From: Endomychus coccineus | Taxonomy: Eukaryota > Arthropoda > Insecta > Coleoptera > Endomychidae | Reading direction: 5' to 3' | Assembly: GCA_958510875.1 (NCBI GenBank) | Contig: OY294067.1 | Location: 59,966,039 to 60,030,038 of the forward strand | Length of the DNA: 64,000 bases | Part shown: positions 42,001 through 47,310 of the stretch, piece after piece | Numbering within the stretch: the first letter of the stretch is position 1 | Layout: each line of letters starts with the position of its first letter | Made by a program: the position numbers and the translations under genes | Notes under the pieces: generated by a model | Seen by the model: the letters and a program-made list of their open reading frames with translations, nothing else | Database searches by the model: none | Told to the model about the DNA's origin: nothing

Positions 42001-43896
42001 GCATTAGAGATCGCCTAGCAGAAGAATGTGAGTCTAGTTTATTATATCTATCGAGCGTTGAATTTTCTTCCAACAACTCTGATTGCTGAAATCATGTTTT
42101 AATTCGACCGCTACAATATATCCTGATATGCAACTATTAAATCTCTTACTGGAGGAGAAGGAGCAGTCTATTAATCGCCATGTCGTTTCGTCCAATCAGA
42201 CCTGTAAAAACATATTCTACGTTGAAAAACGATAGTAGTGTTATTTGATACCCAATGAATATTTACAAGCATTTTGAAATATCAAGTTTCCCTGGATGAT
42301 ATATCTTGAGAAATTGTGATGATAGATAGTACATCGAGTAGAGACATCTGTAGGAGATTCTTCCGAACCAACACGTTTAATCGTGATTTCAAAATTTCGG
42401 TATGGCATTAAATAACAGCTATATACCAAAGAATTAAGAACAGATAATTTCTGAGCAGAATGGTAATATGATTCCAACCATACAGAAATTACCAAAGTAC
42501 TGTTAGGATTTGAATAAATTAAGAAGTTCATAAAGTGAATCTACAGAATTCAGATTCGAGTTCAAAGGCGAAGCGTAGTATATTTTGGTGCAATGCAATA
42601 ATAAGTACATAGTTGCGGAAAGAATTTCACAATAAAGACTTTCAAAATTTTGCAAACTGCACTTAGAGGATCGAAAAGAGTTCAAGACGAATTAATAAAT
42701 AATAATTTTGAAGCTGAGGTTCAAAGATAATTTAAGAAGAAAAATTGGAAGAATTTTATTTTCAACAGGATTCTGGGTTGATAGAAAAAAAACAGTGTTC
42801 CGTTTTAAAACAATCAATCGTTAATTGGCATTTCTTCGTATTCATTTTGACCTGGGTATCATTCTTAATTCGTGGAAACTGATGAACTATATGAAAGTTT
42901 TGATATGAATTTCAGATATAAGGAACTCATGGACTGACATATTTTATCTGAATTAGTACTAAATTGAATAGATCCAACCATTAAGTGATGAAAATCCACT
43001 TTAAACTCAAATAAAATAACAGTTGATTGTTTGATTTTCACTAATGTCGTATCATTACTAGTGTGGAATTAAACTAGTATGAACTAATTATATACTTTAT
43101 TTAGATAACTACAATAATATAACTTAACTTACAAGTTCGTACATAAGCGTCACTCATTTCGGTATGTCCAATATGTCTGCCGGCTCAGGTTCCGTACCTC
43201 TCGCACTATTCGCTTTCGCGGTCACTCACTACACTGTTGTTGCCACCTTACAAACGTGATAACAACAAACTTACTAACACTAGTGGTTCATTATACTACA
43301 ACTAAGTAACTTTTATTACAGTAGTTATTTTATTTAAGCTTATTAGTTCAACTGCTGAAATTCTTCAGTCCAACCGAATTGTACTTTACAGACAGTCGAA
43401 TAACATAACAATTAATCTTGTAAAATAATGAAATTCTCTTGTCATAAAAGGATGGTTTATTTTCAGATATGGTAAACAAAATCTTGTCGTGCAAGATATT
43501 TCTCCCATTGACCAGACTGACATTCTGCGCGTATTTGGTGAATGGCATCATTCTAATTTATAGCTTAGGTTCTTTGAGGGAGCCGTTGTACCTAAGCGTA
43601 TATCATATGGTAATTTGAGTAATCATGGTATAATGATCATTATTAACACCTGAATAATTTCAGTGGAACAGAATGTTAGCTCATGTAATATTGACATTTG
43701 GGTTAGCATTTGTTGTAACCATTTTATTTGAATCTCCCATCCATGGAATGGAAAGGATATTTCTAAGAAAAGGTACTGATATTCTTAGAACTTTTTCATA
43801 TAGACTTGAAATACTATTATAATGTAACCATTTTCAGACAGAAAATCAACACTCGCTCCTTCATCAAGTCCCACAGATAAACAGGGGAGGACCTAG
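9073..43896 (+). CDS. nrf-6: Nose resistant to fluoxetine 6-like acyltransferase-3 membrane protein (13 exons, complete)
   Basis: Member of the invertebrate NRF/acyltransferase-3 family: multi-pass membrane proteins linked to lipid transport and drug uptake in nematodes; the substrate here is unknown. Exons: 9073-9226, 15255-15410, 18477-18667, 19636-19841, 20661-20964, 24652-24815, 30520-30688, 33297-33490, 33745-33870, 41414-41619, 43467-43609, 43664-43772 and 43838-43896. All have AG/GT borders and phases agree, giving 726 residues. Residues 1-25 look like a signal peptide. Residues ~75-235 form the Cys-containing NRF domain (NRECVRD, KWALQ, PTGLLFGNYYLLGNFDEC, WSICVPASCSV). From ~300 the acyltransferase-3 domain begins (LDCFAGIKTISMFFILCGHS, carrying the family's Gly-His) and continues through VDTFLLVSGFL, MYIVGCFLIYVIW and LTFCAYLVNGIILIY. 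The last exon adds a short hydrophilic tail. Introns are unusually repeat-laden, 5.7 kb and 7.5 kb for two of them. Confidence 0.93.
9418..9645 (-). mobile_element. Penelope-like terminal repeat, family A (3' side of PLE-A1)
   Basis: Segment 9418-9536 is the reverse complement of 11573-11695, so PLE-A1 is flanked by terminal repeats in opposite orientation. It contains a hammerhead-like core on the minus strand at 9464-9505. The outer side matches sequence next to the other family A ends (24410-24640, 36365-36520). Confidence 0.8.
9464..9505 (-). ncRNA. Hammerhead ribozyme-like motif (PLE family A, copy 2)
   Basis: Reverse complement reads CTGATGA, T, GGTC-GTGA-GACC, GAAA, ACGTACGT, then AAGAC. 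Stem I is weakened by a local CTT repeat expansion next to CTGATGA (4 of 5 pairs kept). Confidence 0.6.
9646..10437 (-). mobile_element. 3' untranslated region of PLE-A1, with GATA microsatellite
   Basis: 9646-9925 is nearly identical to 62797-63085, the same position in the second copy. A (GATA)n run sits at 9922-9949. 9950-10437 is absent from copy A2, which jumps from this block into the coding region. No ORF. Confidence 0.7.
10438..11590 (-). pseudogene. PLE-A1 reverse transcriptase/GIY-YIG endonuclease, 5'-truncated and frameshifted
   Basis: Penelope-like polyprotein remnant. 11590-11348 carries RT motif B (GTAMGSPISATIANLVME) and catalytic motif C (KRYVDDCLM). A 2-bp loss near 11358, judged against copy A2, shifts the frame, and the second half runs 11376-10438: the conserved linker (NNINFLDMNIRHD, VINSLTDRAVRLS) then the GIY-YIG domain (YKLNCLDCDGTYTGISKQYL, KRMYGHKYSTR, ALAKHCFDYNHQF). 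The N-terminal half of the RT is missing; the ORF starts inside the inverted terminal repeat. Intron 1 of the nrf-6-like gene, antisense to it. Confidence 0.88.
11573..11719 (+). mobile_element. Penelope-like terminal repeat, family A (inverted, 5' side of PLE-A1)
   Basis: Inverted counterpart of 9418-9536. Its outer 35 bp (11685-11719) is found alone at 46196-46230 as an independent insertion. AT-rich near-matches (ATTACATTATAT...) just outside both ends may be a target-site duplication of about 15-20 bp. Confidence 0.75.
11596..11637 (+). ncRNA. Hammerhead ribozyme-like motif (PLE family A, best copy)
   Basis: GTCTT (stem I) at 11596, CTGATGA 11601-11607, unpaired T, stem II GGTC/GACC with GTGA loop, GAAA 11621-11624, self-complementary ACGTACGT (stem III), A11632 as cleavage nucleotide, AAGAC closing stem I. 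All core nucleotides of a type I hammerhead are present apart from the extra T after CTGATGA. The palindromic stem III suggests a dimer. Activity not shown. Confidence 0.65.
11720..12203. other. nrf-6-like intron 1 segment
   Basis: AT-rich, no recognised feature. Confidence 0.5.
12204..13110. repeat. Inverted array of ~150-bp tandem repeats
   Basis: Three direct copies of a ~150-bp unit start at 12204, 12354 and 12504. After a ~80-bp spacer come about two and a half copies in the opposite orientation, starting near 12738, 12891 and 13038. Each unit contains TGATCACGATTCCGAAGTTA, a CCGCGG-like box with GTAGCTAGAAATTGG, and TTTTTGTTGAAAT. The whole forms a ~0.9-kb imperfect palindrome. No coding potential. 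Satellite-like or foldback element. Confidence 0.85.
13111..13740. other. nrf-6-like intron 1 segment with small hairpin
   Basis: ACACCCCTGT (near 13305) and ACAGGGGTAT (near 13332) form a short hairpin. Otherwise unremarkable AT-rich sequence. Confidence 0.45.
13741..14625 (+). pseudogene. IS630/Tc1-type DDE transposase pseudogene
   Basis: Decayed insect transposase. An N-terminal helix-turn-helix region starts near 13750 and runs through CDTVNKIKKIFNETGA and MPGETIRRCLKAKQYE. After frameshifts come ITDEATFT (first catalytic Asp, ~14200), NLFLQLDGC (second Asp region, ~14375) and WLKEHFSSRW, then MNWPPRSPELS (third acidic position, ~14478-14510). Several stops and frameshifts interrupt it. 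No terminal inverted repeats were found. Confidence 0.75.
14626..15254. other. nrf-6-like intron 1, 3' part
   Basis: AT-rich; ends in a T-rich tract and TTTCAG acceptor at 15251-15254. Confidence 0.5.
15411..16999. other. nrf-6-like intron 2, first part
   Basis: Mostly unrecognised. 15541-15605 resembles the outer part of a PLE family C terminal repeat (minus). 15733-15848 has an imperfect inverted repeat around AAGCTTGTTTAGG. 16480-16570 looks like the end of a Tc1-type MITE. ATT microsatellite near 16690. Confidence 0.45.
17000..17592 (-). mobile_element. Penelope-like element family C, 3' end (minus copy)
   Basis: Reads leftwards: NSSIKFKSFTYSLIINKFHN, PVYRCKKKLKTRL, FDKVSDFDKSGIC, then a degraded GIY-YIG C-terminus and tail to about 17160. 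After a ~60-bp gap comes the family C terminal repeat at 17000-17100 with hammerhead-like core at 17051-17092 (CTGATGATGGCTAC...GTAGTTGACAGGTC; the GAAA is changed to GACA). Head-to-head with the plus copy that follows. Confidence 0.75.
17541..17885 (+). mobile_element. Penelope-like element family C fragment (plus copy)
   Basis: Encodes NNSIKFKNFTYHPLVVNKFY, KPVYRCKDYLKNRLGN, FDKVSDFDKSEHFAHIKKNN and KSELAEHILNRGPTISQE. Part of the GIY-YIG domain between DKS and EHFAHI is deleted. Together with 17000-17592 it forms an inverted pair centred near 17565. Confidence 0.75.
18005..18316. mobile_element. hAT-type MITE (312 bp) with 8-bp target duplication
   Basis: Ends CAGAGCCGGATTT and, inverted, CAACGCCAGATTT. 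Flanked by AATTGTAC (17997-18004) and AATTGCAC (18317-18324), an 8-bp duplication with one mismatch. GC-rich subterminal parts (GGAGGCC, GGGGCCCC). No transposase. Intron 2 of the nrf-6-like gene. Confidence 0.8.
18870..19145 (+). mobile_element. Penelope-like family C tail, degenerate
   Basis: Contains EHFAHIKKNNSETSASAEQI after an eroded GIY-YIG start, then remnants of the family C tail to about 19145. Stops and frameshifts throughout. Intron 3 of the nrf-6-like gene. Confidence 0.65.
19146..19635. other. nrf-6-like intron 3, remainder
   Basis: Nothing recognised before the acceptor at 19634-19635. Confidence 0.5.
20169..20301. mobile_element. hAT-type MITE (133 bp) with perfect 8-bp target duplication
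   Basis: Starts CAGTGGGGTAGTGAG, ends with the inverted CAGTGGCGTAGTAAG. CCTCCATC is present on both sides (20161-20168 and 20302-20309). Intron 4 of the nrf-6-like gene. Too short for coding. Confidence 0.85.
20302..20660. other. nrf-6-like intron 4, remainder
   Basis: No feature recognised apart from the target duplication at its left end. Confidence 0.5.
21310..22260 (+). pseudogene. LINE fragment with RNase H domain
   Basis: GC-richer than its surroundings. Encodes a ribonuclease H: ESRGVGVYSLCSEG (~21553), FQAEVCAVRNCALKNL, IYTDSRATKW (catalytic Asp), LQLVWVPGHSGMKRNKMTDE and LAKRGS. Downstream, in other frames, come a decayed C-terminal region (ASHTLIECPALASLRLQHIG) ending near 22250. 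RNase H after an RT is found in R1/LOA/I-like LINEs; the RT itself is not present. Intron 5 of the nrf-6-like gene. Confidence 0.8.
22440..22640 (-). pseudogene. IS630/Tc1-type transposase C-terminal fragment
   Basis: Minus-strand translation gives FIFNHGSPVHNTAYVWQWLN (normally an Asp where His occurs) and YDIPSLEFFCGGRLK, matching the second and third catalytic regions of insect IS630/Tc1-like transposases. Catalytic Asp replaced, so inactive. No ends found. Confidence 0.6.
22641..23734. other. nrf-6-like intron 5 segment with possible hAT end
   Basis: Near 23643-23690 there is a GC-rich end (inverted: CAGGGGCGTCGCGAAAGGGG), typical of hAT-type termini. A possible partner CAGGGATGACG lies at 23560 but no target duplication is visible. 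Otherwise unrecognised. Confidence 0.4.
23735..24180. repeat. Multiple inverted repeats around AACAAAATCGTTG
   Basis: 23851-23905 and 23975-24040 are imperfect inverted arms (CAACGATTTTGTTTGCTTAC versus CAACGATTTTGTTTATTCTA). A third related copy in the second arm's orientation lies near 24120-24180 (GGGCAAACAAAATCATTTGG). All contain GCCCATCGA- or ACGAACTGCCATA-like boxes. Unassigned foldback sequence in intron 5. Confidence 0.6.
24410..24627 (+). mobile_element. Penelope-like terminal repeat, family A (solo copy next to exon 6)
   Basis: Matches 36365-36520 and the PLE-A1 ends: TTTTAATTGAAATTAATGCG, then a hammerhead-like core at 24505-24545 and the outer end near 24627. It lies about 25 bp upstream of exon 6 of the nrf-6-like gene, in the sense orientation. 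The core lacks the C after GAAA (GAAAGTACGTA). Confidence 0.75.
24505..24545 (+). ncRNA. Hammerhead ribozyme-like motif (PLE family A, decayed)
   Basis: GTCTT, CTGATGA, T, GGTC-GTAA-GACC, GAAA, GTACGTA, AAGAT. One core-adjacent base is missing, so cleavage is doubtful. Confidence 0.45.
24816..26014. other. nrf-6-like intron 6, first part
   Basis: AT-rich. Repeated short motifs (AATTGTAACA) around 25100-25140 and 25720. No coding similarity recognised. Confidence 0.4.
26015..26247 (+). pseudogene. Possible retrocopy of a small membrane protein (unrecognised)
   Basis: An ATG at 26015 opens MDNLNDECRNLALRI. After a frameshift near 26062 the reading continues with LLEERTDYYKQDK, ARLDLVKLITLLLWAP and FLISMIIHRAIKF to a stop at 26247. 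The composition (charged coiled start, one C-terminal membrane segment) looks like a real protein of about 75-80 residues rather than chance. I do not recognise the family. It sits sense in intron 6 without an intron of its own, so a processed copy is possible; a transposon-encoded peptide is the alternative. Confidence 0.4.
26372..29387 (+). mobile_element. Near-complete DNA transposon (3.0 kb) with long TIRs and subterminal repeats
   Basis: Terminal inverted repeats of about 35 bp: CGTCGCTTAAGATGCAATA then CTCTTAACCCAC on the left and the same inverted on the right (CTCGTAACCCAC). Both ends are flanked by ATAT, which may be a 4-bp target duplication. A 19-bp motif, GCAATACCTCTTAACCCAC, recurs at 26386, 26465, 26544, 26580 (inverted), 26643 (inverted), 29185 and 29356 (inverted). 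Carries one transposase gene (26776-29086). The superfamily is not certain; a 4-bp duplication and Cys-rich transposase recall Sola-type elements. Intron 6 of the nrf-6-like gene, same strand. Confidence 0.85.
26776..29086 (+). pseudogene. Transposase of the 3.0-kb transposon, one intron, two nonsense mutations
   Basis: Exon 1 26776-26848 (ATG GAT...ACA G) joins in phase to exon 2 starting at 26997. The frame is then continuous to 29086 except for TAG at 28046-28048 and TAA at 28439-28441. The N-terminal part has acidic Ser/Glu repeats (three SGSSSSDEENT-like blocks, residues ~75-150) followed by basic KKRKRKP, likely a nuclear localisation signal. The middle has Cys motifs (DRCDLCCQYD), then MMDLQAVKVCP, ILIYSDGCTYQNRNN and ERGHTQMQCDSLHSRIE, which look like the acidic positions of an RNase H-fold catalytic core, then SIRPGKKN. 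It resembles a large multicopy insect protein family. Only two substitutions appear to break it, suggesting recent activity. Confidence 0.8.
29388..30049. other. nrf-6-like intron 6 segment
   Basis: No recognised element between the transposon end and the PLE-B terminal repeat. Confidence 0.45.
30010..30110 (-). mobile_element. Penelope-like terminal repeat, family B (solo)
   Basis: Reverse-strand copy of 5520-5620, including CGGCATCAAG, GAATCCATCCG and the hammerhead core. High identity between the two copies suggests they are not old. Confidence 0.7.
30050..30092 (-). ncRNA. Hammerhead ribozyme-like motif (PLE family B, copy 2)
   Basis: TGCC, CTGAAGA, T, GCCA-TTTGTAATGGT-TGGC, GAAA, ACGT palindrome, C, GGCA. 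All pairings of the first copy are kept even though the stem II loop differs. Confidence 0.6.
31200..32060 (-). pseudogene. LINE fragment: RT C-terminus and RNase H start
   Basis: Minus-strand reading from 32051: FIKDLQFTVSINNKLFIQSE, TTIIIFSRRYKIEP and YLGITLDKKLLW (post-catalytic RT region). Further left are RLSYAVLVWW and, near 31375, YTDGSRTNTRVGAGF, the start of an RNase H domain, then decay. Same type as the RNase H fragment at 21310-22260 but a different copy and strand. Intron 7 of the nrf-6-like gene. Confidence 0.75.
32080..32810 (-). pseudogene. Degenerate copy of a multicopy insect protein
   Basis: Minus-strand fragments: SDFVERAYLAYIDAHLK, VKHALNIC, VSKVWREPTN at 32810-32600, then blocks resembling ESSELLVSRLNEND and IIFYSETDNNVLRFF at about 32360-32240. 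The 'VWREP' and 'SxLLxSRLxExxLL' patterns belong to a large insect repeat-encoded family whose function I cannot name. Several stops and frameshifts. Confidence 0.5.
32811..33296. other. nrf-6-like intron 7, remainder
   Basis: No element recognised; ends at the TTCTAG acceptor before 33297. Confidence 0.45.
33551..33700. repeat. Palindromic PLE family C terminal pair
   Basis: Left arm 33551-33615 and right arm 33627-33700 are inverted copies of the family C terminal repeat (ACTAAAAATACTATTAAAGT versus its complement), about 10 bp apart. The right arm carries AGTAGCCGAAAGGTCCTCAG, the 3' half of the hammerhead-like core; the left arm carries a modified copy. Intron 8 of the nrf-6-like gene, between closely spaced exons 8 and 9. 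Confidence 0.7.
34030..34190 (-). mobile_element. Penelope-like terminal repeat, family A (solo, decayed)
   Basis: Minus-strand copy with GGAAATAGGTCACATTAA and the inverted hammerhead region at 34107-34136 (TATGATGATGG, GTGAGACGAAAA), which has lost conserved bases. Intron 9 of the nrf-6-like gene. Confidence 0.65.
34191..34768. other. nrf-6-like intron 9 segment
   Basis: AT-rich; no recognised feature before the tandem array. Confidence 0.4.
34769..35085. repeat. Tandem repeat, about five units of 66-70 bp
   Basis: Units start near 34769, 34835, 34903, 34973 and 35040. Each has CCTCAACACAAATAATAAAT, then TATTTGGTTTTCGGTA, followed by a more variable ~30 bp. The AAATAATAAATTATTT core is nearly self-complementary. 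Confidence 0.85.
35531..36425. repeat. Inverted arms flanking a mariner fragment
   Basis: 35531-35650 is the imperfect reverse complement of 36308-36415 (both include AATTTCAATT-like, GAAATTGTAACACATTAATG and ATATATGAATATGTA). The right arm runs on into a PLE family A terminal repeat, so the arms are probably PLE-derived. The mariner remnant lies between them. Confidence 0.65.
35870..36307 (+). pseudogene. mariner transposase C-terminal fragment with 3' end
   Basis: Encodes KKLLFHQDNVPAHRS (second catalytic Asp) and, 34 residues on, HPPYSPDLAPCDFYLFPNMK (third Asp of the D,D34D triad), then LGGKRF, LEERWTKCI and a stop near 36240. The terminal GGGACTTTTCACCTTGCCCT at about 36287 is a typical mariner end. 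The N-terminal half is missing. Confidence 0.88.
36365..36520 (+). mobile_element. Penelope-like terminal repeat, family A (solo, decayed)
   Basis: Matches 24410-24560. Hammerhead-like core at 36472-36508 reads CTTCTGATGATGGTCGTGA then AACCGACACGTACATAA; GAAA is changed to GACA, so inactive. Confidence 0.65.
36521..37282. other. nrf-6-like intron 9 segment
   Basis: AT-rich, no feature recognised. Confidence 0.4.
37320..37725 (-). pseudogene. N-terminal fragment of a tyrosine-recombinase-like repeat protein
   Basis: Start at 37725 (MEDILKNAEKARESLFPSIS). Exon 1 37725-37567 joins in phase across a 59-bp GT-AG intron to exon 2 from 37507: YSPNSLWTKWSMLKSMV, KFNELEAFLKRKSKSYKPKK, SPNDVIRFL. The helical pattern and KRKS-xY-xPKKS motif resemble the SAM-like core-binding half of Crypton/integrase-type tyrosine recombinases repeated in insect genomes. 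It stops before any catalytic domain. Assignment is tentative; a host-derived gene remnant is possible. Confidence 0.5.
37726..38170. other. Repeat-like flank of the recombinase fragment
   Basis: Contains CCCTCGGGCTAGCGGCCCTCGGGAC near 37985 split by a short palindrome, and AATTAAGGCCATTATAATTC near 38025, partly echoed at 37220-37270. Likely part of the same repetitive unit; ends undefined. Confidence 0.35.
38179..39533 (-). mobile_element. hAT element (1,355 bp), non-autonomous, perfect 8-bp target duplication
   Basis: Ends CAGTGGCGGCTCGTGA and, inverted, CAGTGGCGGCTCCTCG. TTACGAAC is present on both sides (38171-38178 and 39534-39541). The minus strand at 38757-38458 encodes the hAT C-terminal dimerisation region (PVSPASVERSFSILKRITTY, MRNTMSQNRL, LLSIEKDLV). 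The catalytic core is deleted. Intron 9 of the nrf-6-like gene. Confidence 0.93.
39679..40138. repeat. Direct repeat of a probable Helentron 5' end
   Basis: 39679-39753 and 40055-40138 share GCATATAGCTTTTATCGCGG, GCGCGGCGACCGAATCAAGA and TTCCGTAACGAAAAATAA; the second has an extra TTGCATATA. The second copy runs straight into the helicase remnant. Terminal copies in tandem are seen in Helentron-type rolling-circle elements. Confidence 0.65.
40139..41060 (+). pseudogene. Helentron-like relic: helicase C-terminus plus endonuclease domain
   Basis: One frame with three nonsense codons (TGA 40513, TAA 40943, TAG 40994). It opens with ELVYVALSRVTDIEKLYITT, the last motif of the Pif1-type helicase of rolling-circle transposons. 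After a linker comes an endonuclease/exonuclease/phosphatase domain: SIMTFNCQSLNSHKYDL, VLLLTESC, KGGVAIYQN, ILAGDFNIN (catalytic Asp/Asn), GATIDAVF and YHKPIV. Helicase followed by this endonuclease is typical of Helentron/Helitron2. The Rep domain and most of the helicase are missing. Confidence 0.82.
41061..41413. other. nrf-6-like intron 9, 3' part
   Basis: AT-rich, ends at the TTTTTACAG acceptor before 41414. Confidence 0.45.
41620..43466. other. nrf-6-like intron 10
   Basis: Mostly unrecognised. The minus strand at about 42530-42290 gives SAQKLSVLNSLVYSCYLMP and related fragments that faintly resemble the post-RT region of Penelope-like elements; too decayed to assign. Confidence 0.35.
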
Positions 43897-44560
43897 AGGT
43901 CAATTTGGGTTGGGAGGGGGTAGATTTTTCATGAATTACGAAACCTTACATGTATTATTTATAGGATATAAAAATCACACAATAATATCGAAAAAAAATG
44001 CGAAAATAAAAAACCGTTCACCGAGATCCAATCGTTCAATAATTTTGTAGTTTATTCAATATACAACAGTCATGAGGAAGGGGAGAGTTTCCCCATTACT
44101 TGAATGTGTATTATTCATTATTATTGGAACAATAAAGTAATTAAAAATTGTATTTCATTAAGTTGCGAAATGTGCTTTTTTATTGTAAATATAAATATAA
44201 AAACAACCGTTCTTTTTATCCGCAAACAATTAAAAAGTAATGAAAACAATATTTGTGTTTTCATTATTTATTACCTGGTAACGCTGAAAAAATACTTCGT
44301 GCTCGTTTGAAAACACATAGTTTTATCACGATGAAAACCTTTCTCTTGTCTATTTGGAAGTTTATTGATGTTCTGACAGTTTTTGTTTTGATTTCATGAC
44401 ACCCTAGATGCATTTCAAGTGTTTGAATTTTGTCTTTTCTTAAAGTTTACACACCCGTAGAAAACTACCCAATAAATATATTTTCATCAAAGATGGCACA
44501 TGGCAATTTTGATTGACGTAAAACAACTCTACGGTGTTATTTTTTCGATATAATAATGTT
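43897..44560. other. Downstream region of nrf-6-like gene
   Basis: AT-rich 3' flank and presumed 3' UTR; AATAAA occurs near 44130. A GC-rich start (GGGTTGGGAGGGGG) follows the stop codon. No gene recognised. Confidence 0.45.
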
Positions 44561-44579
44561 ATATGTGGTTTTCAGAAAA

Positions 44580-45660
44580 CGCACCCTCTTAAGAAATCAT
44601 AGCACGCCGGGTTTTCATTGTACCTCACAAATTGATAGTAGGGAAATGACCTTCCAGGGACATCCCTGTAAAAAATTTACCATATTCAACACATACATGT
44701 GTTATGGAGACAAGCAGGTCACCTGCAGATCTCTGTTGACGAAAGCCATATTGTCGGTCATTTACAATTTCGTAGCTCTCTAGGTATTTGATGAGTTCGA
44801 TGTTGATTGCTTTCTCCATCACTTTAGAGATCACAGATAATAGTGCAATGGGTCTGTAATTATTTCCATTTTTTGGAATTGGTTGCACTCTAGCTGTCTT
44901 CCAGGAAGCACACCAAATTTGTATGAAAGGATTAACAACCTGCAGAAAACTGGTGTTAATTCAGACACACATTCCTTGAGAACAACAGGTGGAATTCCAT
45001 CTGACCCCATAGACTTTTTGGTAGAGATCAAGCAGAATGCGCCTAATTGTGCTCTGACGAGACAACTTTAGGCACATGGCTATCGATGCCAGTGTGCCAT
45101 CATCTTTGGTTAGGGGAGGGAATGAACTGGAAGTGAAATTCCTACCAATTGCTTTGGTGAAAGTCCAAAACGAACGTGAACCATTCGGGCATTCGATAAG
45201 CTTTGATTTTATTTTGGCATTTAATGCCTCTTTCGAAACGTTTATTCATTGCACATATTTCTGGCTTCAACATATTTCGTTCTGGTCTCCAGGCATGGGT
45301 TTCCGCGCCAATGACGATATGCTGTTTGTTTTGAAGCGAAGGCCCTAAACAGATTTTATTGAACCATCGTTCACCAGATGATAGTGGTTTGTTGGTATGA
45401 GGTATATAAGTTTCCATTCCTAGCCTGATAATTTCCGAGATCTCTGGGACACATTGCCTTGGGTCATCAGATTCAGAACATCTCTGTGATTCAAAATATA
45501 CGTTTCTCCAAGGAAACTGAGAAAAACATGCGAAAACCGTCCCAGTCGGCCGAGTTGGAATGCCAAACTGTGCGTGAAGGTGTTGAATTGGTTCGTGGAG
45601 TGATATAGGCACAGGTCGTAGTGATGAGTTAATGGTAAGAGTTTCCCAAAGGTGCACCGA
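44580..45660 (-). pseudogene. LINE fragment: endonuclease tail and RT N-terminal half
   Basis: Minus strand. 45657-45142: linker region after the AP endonuclease (FPWRNVYFES, PEISEIIRLGMETYIPHTNK, MNKRFERGIK). 45031-44831: RT start (KSMGSDGIPPVVLKECVSEL). 44888-44625: PIPKNGNNYRPIALLSVISK, NDRQYGFRQQRSAGDLL. Frameshifts separate the parts; the RT is cut before its catalytic YxDD. CR1/jockey-like order. Between the nrf-6-like gene and ING3. Confidence 0.8.
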
Positions 45661-45904
45661 CCTTTACTTCATAGGGATCTGGATTGTTAAGAATTACTCA
45701 CGCGCCCATTTCTAATACATTTGTTGGGAAAATACCAGAAAGTTTATTGTTGAACATAACTTCAGTCCTACAGAGTAGTTAAATTATATCTTTCATCACA
45801 CTTTATAAATAGGTATGATTGAGAAAAAGAATGCGATATTCTACATATCTCGAGAGACTCCAGCAGTCCCTGCAAACAAGAGATTGAAACCCTGAACAAT
45901 AATT

Positions 45905-47310
45905 CAGTGGTGGCTCGTGAGTTATTAAAGAGGGTGGGGCACAAGAAAAAACTTACCCTTTTTTTGTACATGAAATCCATTTTCCTATTTTTCATGCTGG
46001 AAAAAACGTCTATGACTTTGTTGTCAAAATCCCGGATAGACTGGACGAACTTATTTTCTATTGATAGGACCGCCAATGCGTTCAGTCGATCTTCTGATAT
46101 TGTGCTTCTCAGAAAAGTTGTAATGCGTTTGAGGGTGGAAAAACATCGTTCACATTTTGCTGTTCTCATGGGCGTTGTACAGATAATATCCAACAATAAT
46201 AAGATTCTTGACCCAGTATGAATTATATATGATAATATCCAACAGTTTGTATGTTTCCGTCAAAACCTTTTTTAGGTTGTCTGTTATGAACATTAAACGT
46301 GGCAAAATACCACTTACATCACACATGTCATCGCGCTCATAAATTGCTGAATGTACACTTTTTAATTTTACACTGTTCAACATAGGATAAGATTTCACAG
46401 TTTCATCAGAATGTTTTTGTGGAAATGAATGTCTATAAGTTTTTTGTCTTTTCCTAGCAGGTTCTTCATTATTGCGTTCTTGATTGTGATTGTCAGTAGA
46501 ATTTATAATTCAAATAATTTGCTGTTGGAATTGTTCAATTGCCTTTTGCAGTTGAGCGCACTGAGTCTGATTAAATAATATTTCAACATGTGGCGTGATG
46601 AAATGAAATATTTTCAACCAGTAGAGAAATTCCGGACAATTCAAATGTTTCAATACACCACTTGCTTCACTAATAGTAACTGAATCTTCGTCAATAATTT
46701 TGTTCAAACATTCTTTGATAGAATCCTGGTTTTCAAATAATGTGTTCACAGTTCGACAGTTCCAGCGTGTAGGAACAGCGCGTGGTAATCCTATTTAAGA
46801 ATTACCGTTCGTTTTGGCGATCGAGAAAAAAAACCTTGAAAATGACTGCAAATTTGCAAAGAAAATTTTTACTTTTTTATTGCACAATGCCGCTCGTTCA
46901 ATAATTGAATTAAATTGATGCGAGTAACAGTGAACATAATGCGCATGTGGAAATGTTCTTTTGATAATGGCTTGAACACCATTTCTTACCACTCATCAGG
47001 GACGCCCCACCGTAACTTCGAGCGATTAGTTTATTGTTATCAGACCCTGGAGAATTTTAAATAGTTTGCATTTCATTCAGCAATGTGTTTGCTAATAGAT
47101 CAGCATTAAAAAATGTGTCTATTAAACACGTATCGAATAATAACAACCATTTGCTGATGATTAGAGGTGTTTGTAGTTTCATCGGTCTCCAAAGCAATGA
47201 AATTTGCAGATTTAATTTCTTTTAAATTTCCTGCTTGTAAATTTGCAACGTTGCATGTAGCAATTCGTTTTGAATAGTTTTTGAGACGCCTGTAATAAAC
47301 ACTTGTCAAC
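45905..47310 (-). pseudogene. hAT transposase pseudogene (ZMYM1-like), one end preserved
   Basis: CAGTGGTGGCTCGTGA at 45905 is a hAT end related to that at 38179. Minus-strand fragments from 47309: ANFIALETDETTNTSNHQQM (first catalytic Asp region), RNGVQAIIKRTFPHAHYVHC, FYWLKI-like VEILFNQTQCAQLQKAI, VSGILPRLMF, and the C-terminal dimerisation block CERCFSTLKRITTFLRSTIS with ALAVLSIENKFV. Several frameshifts, and a 35-bp PLE piece inserted at 46196. The far end was not found. Confidence 0.82.
46182..46244. mobile_element. 35-bp Penelope-like end inserted with 14-bp target duplication
   Basis: GATAATATCCAACA occurs at 46182-46195 and 46231-46244. The 35 bp between equal the reverse complement of 11685-11719, the outer end of the PLE family A terminal repeat. 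It splits the hAT pseudogene reading frame. Confidence 0.88.

Noticed and set aside
42241..42685. Possible retroelement protein on the minus strand
   Set aside because: Only a faint resemblance to a post-RT region; too decayed to call.
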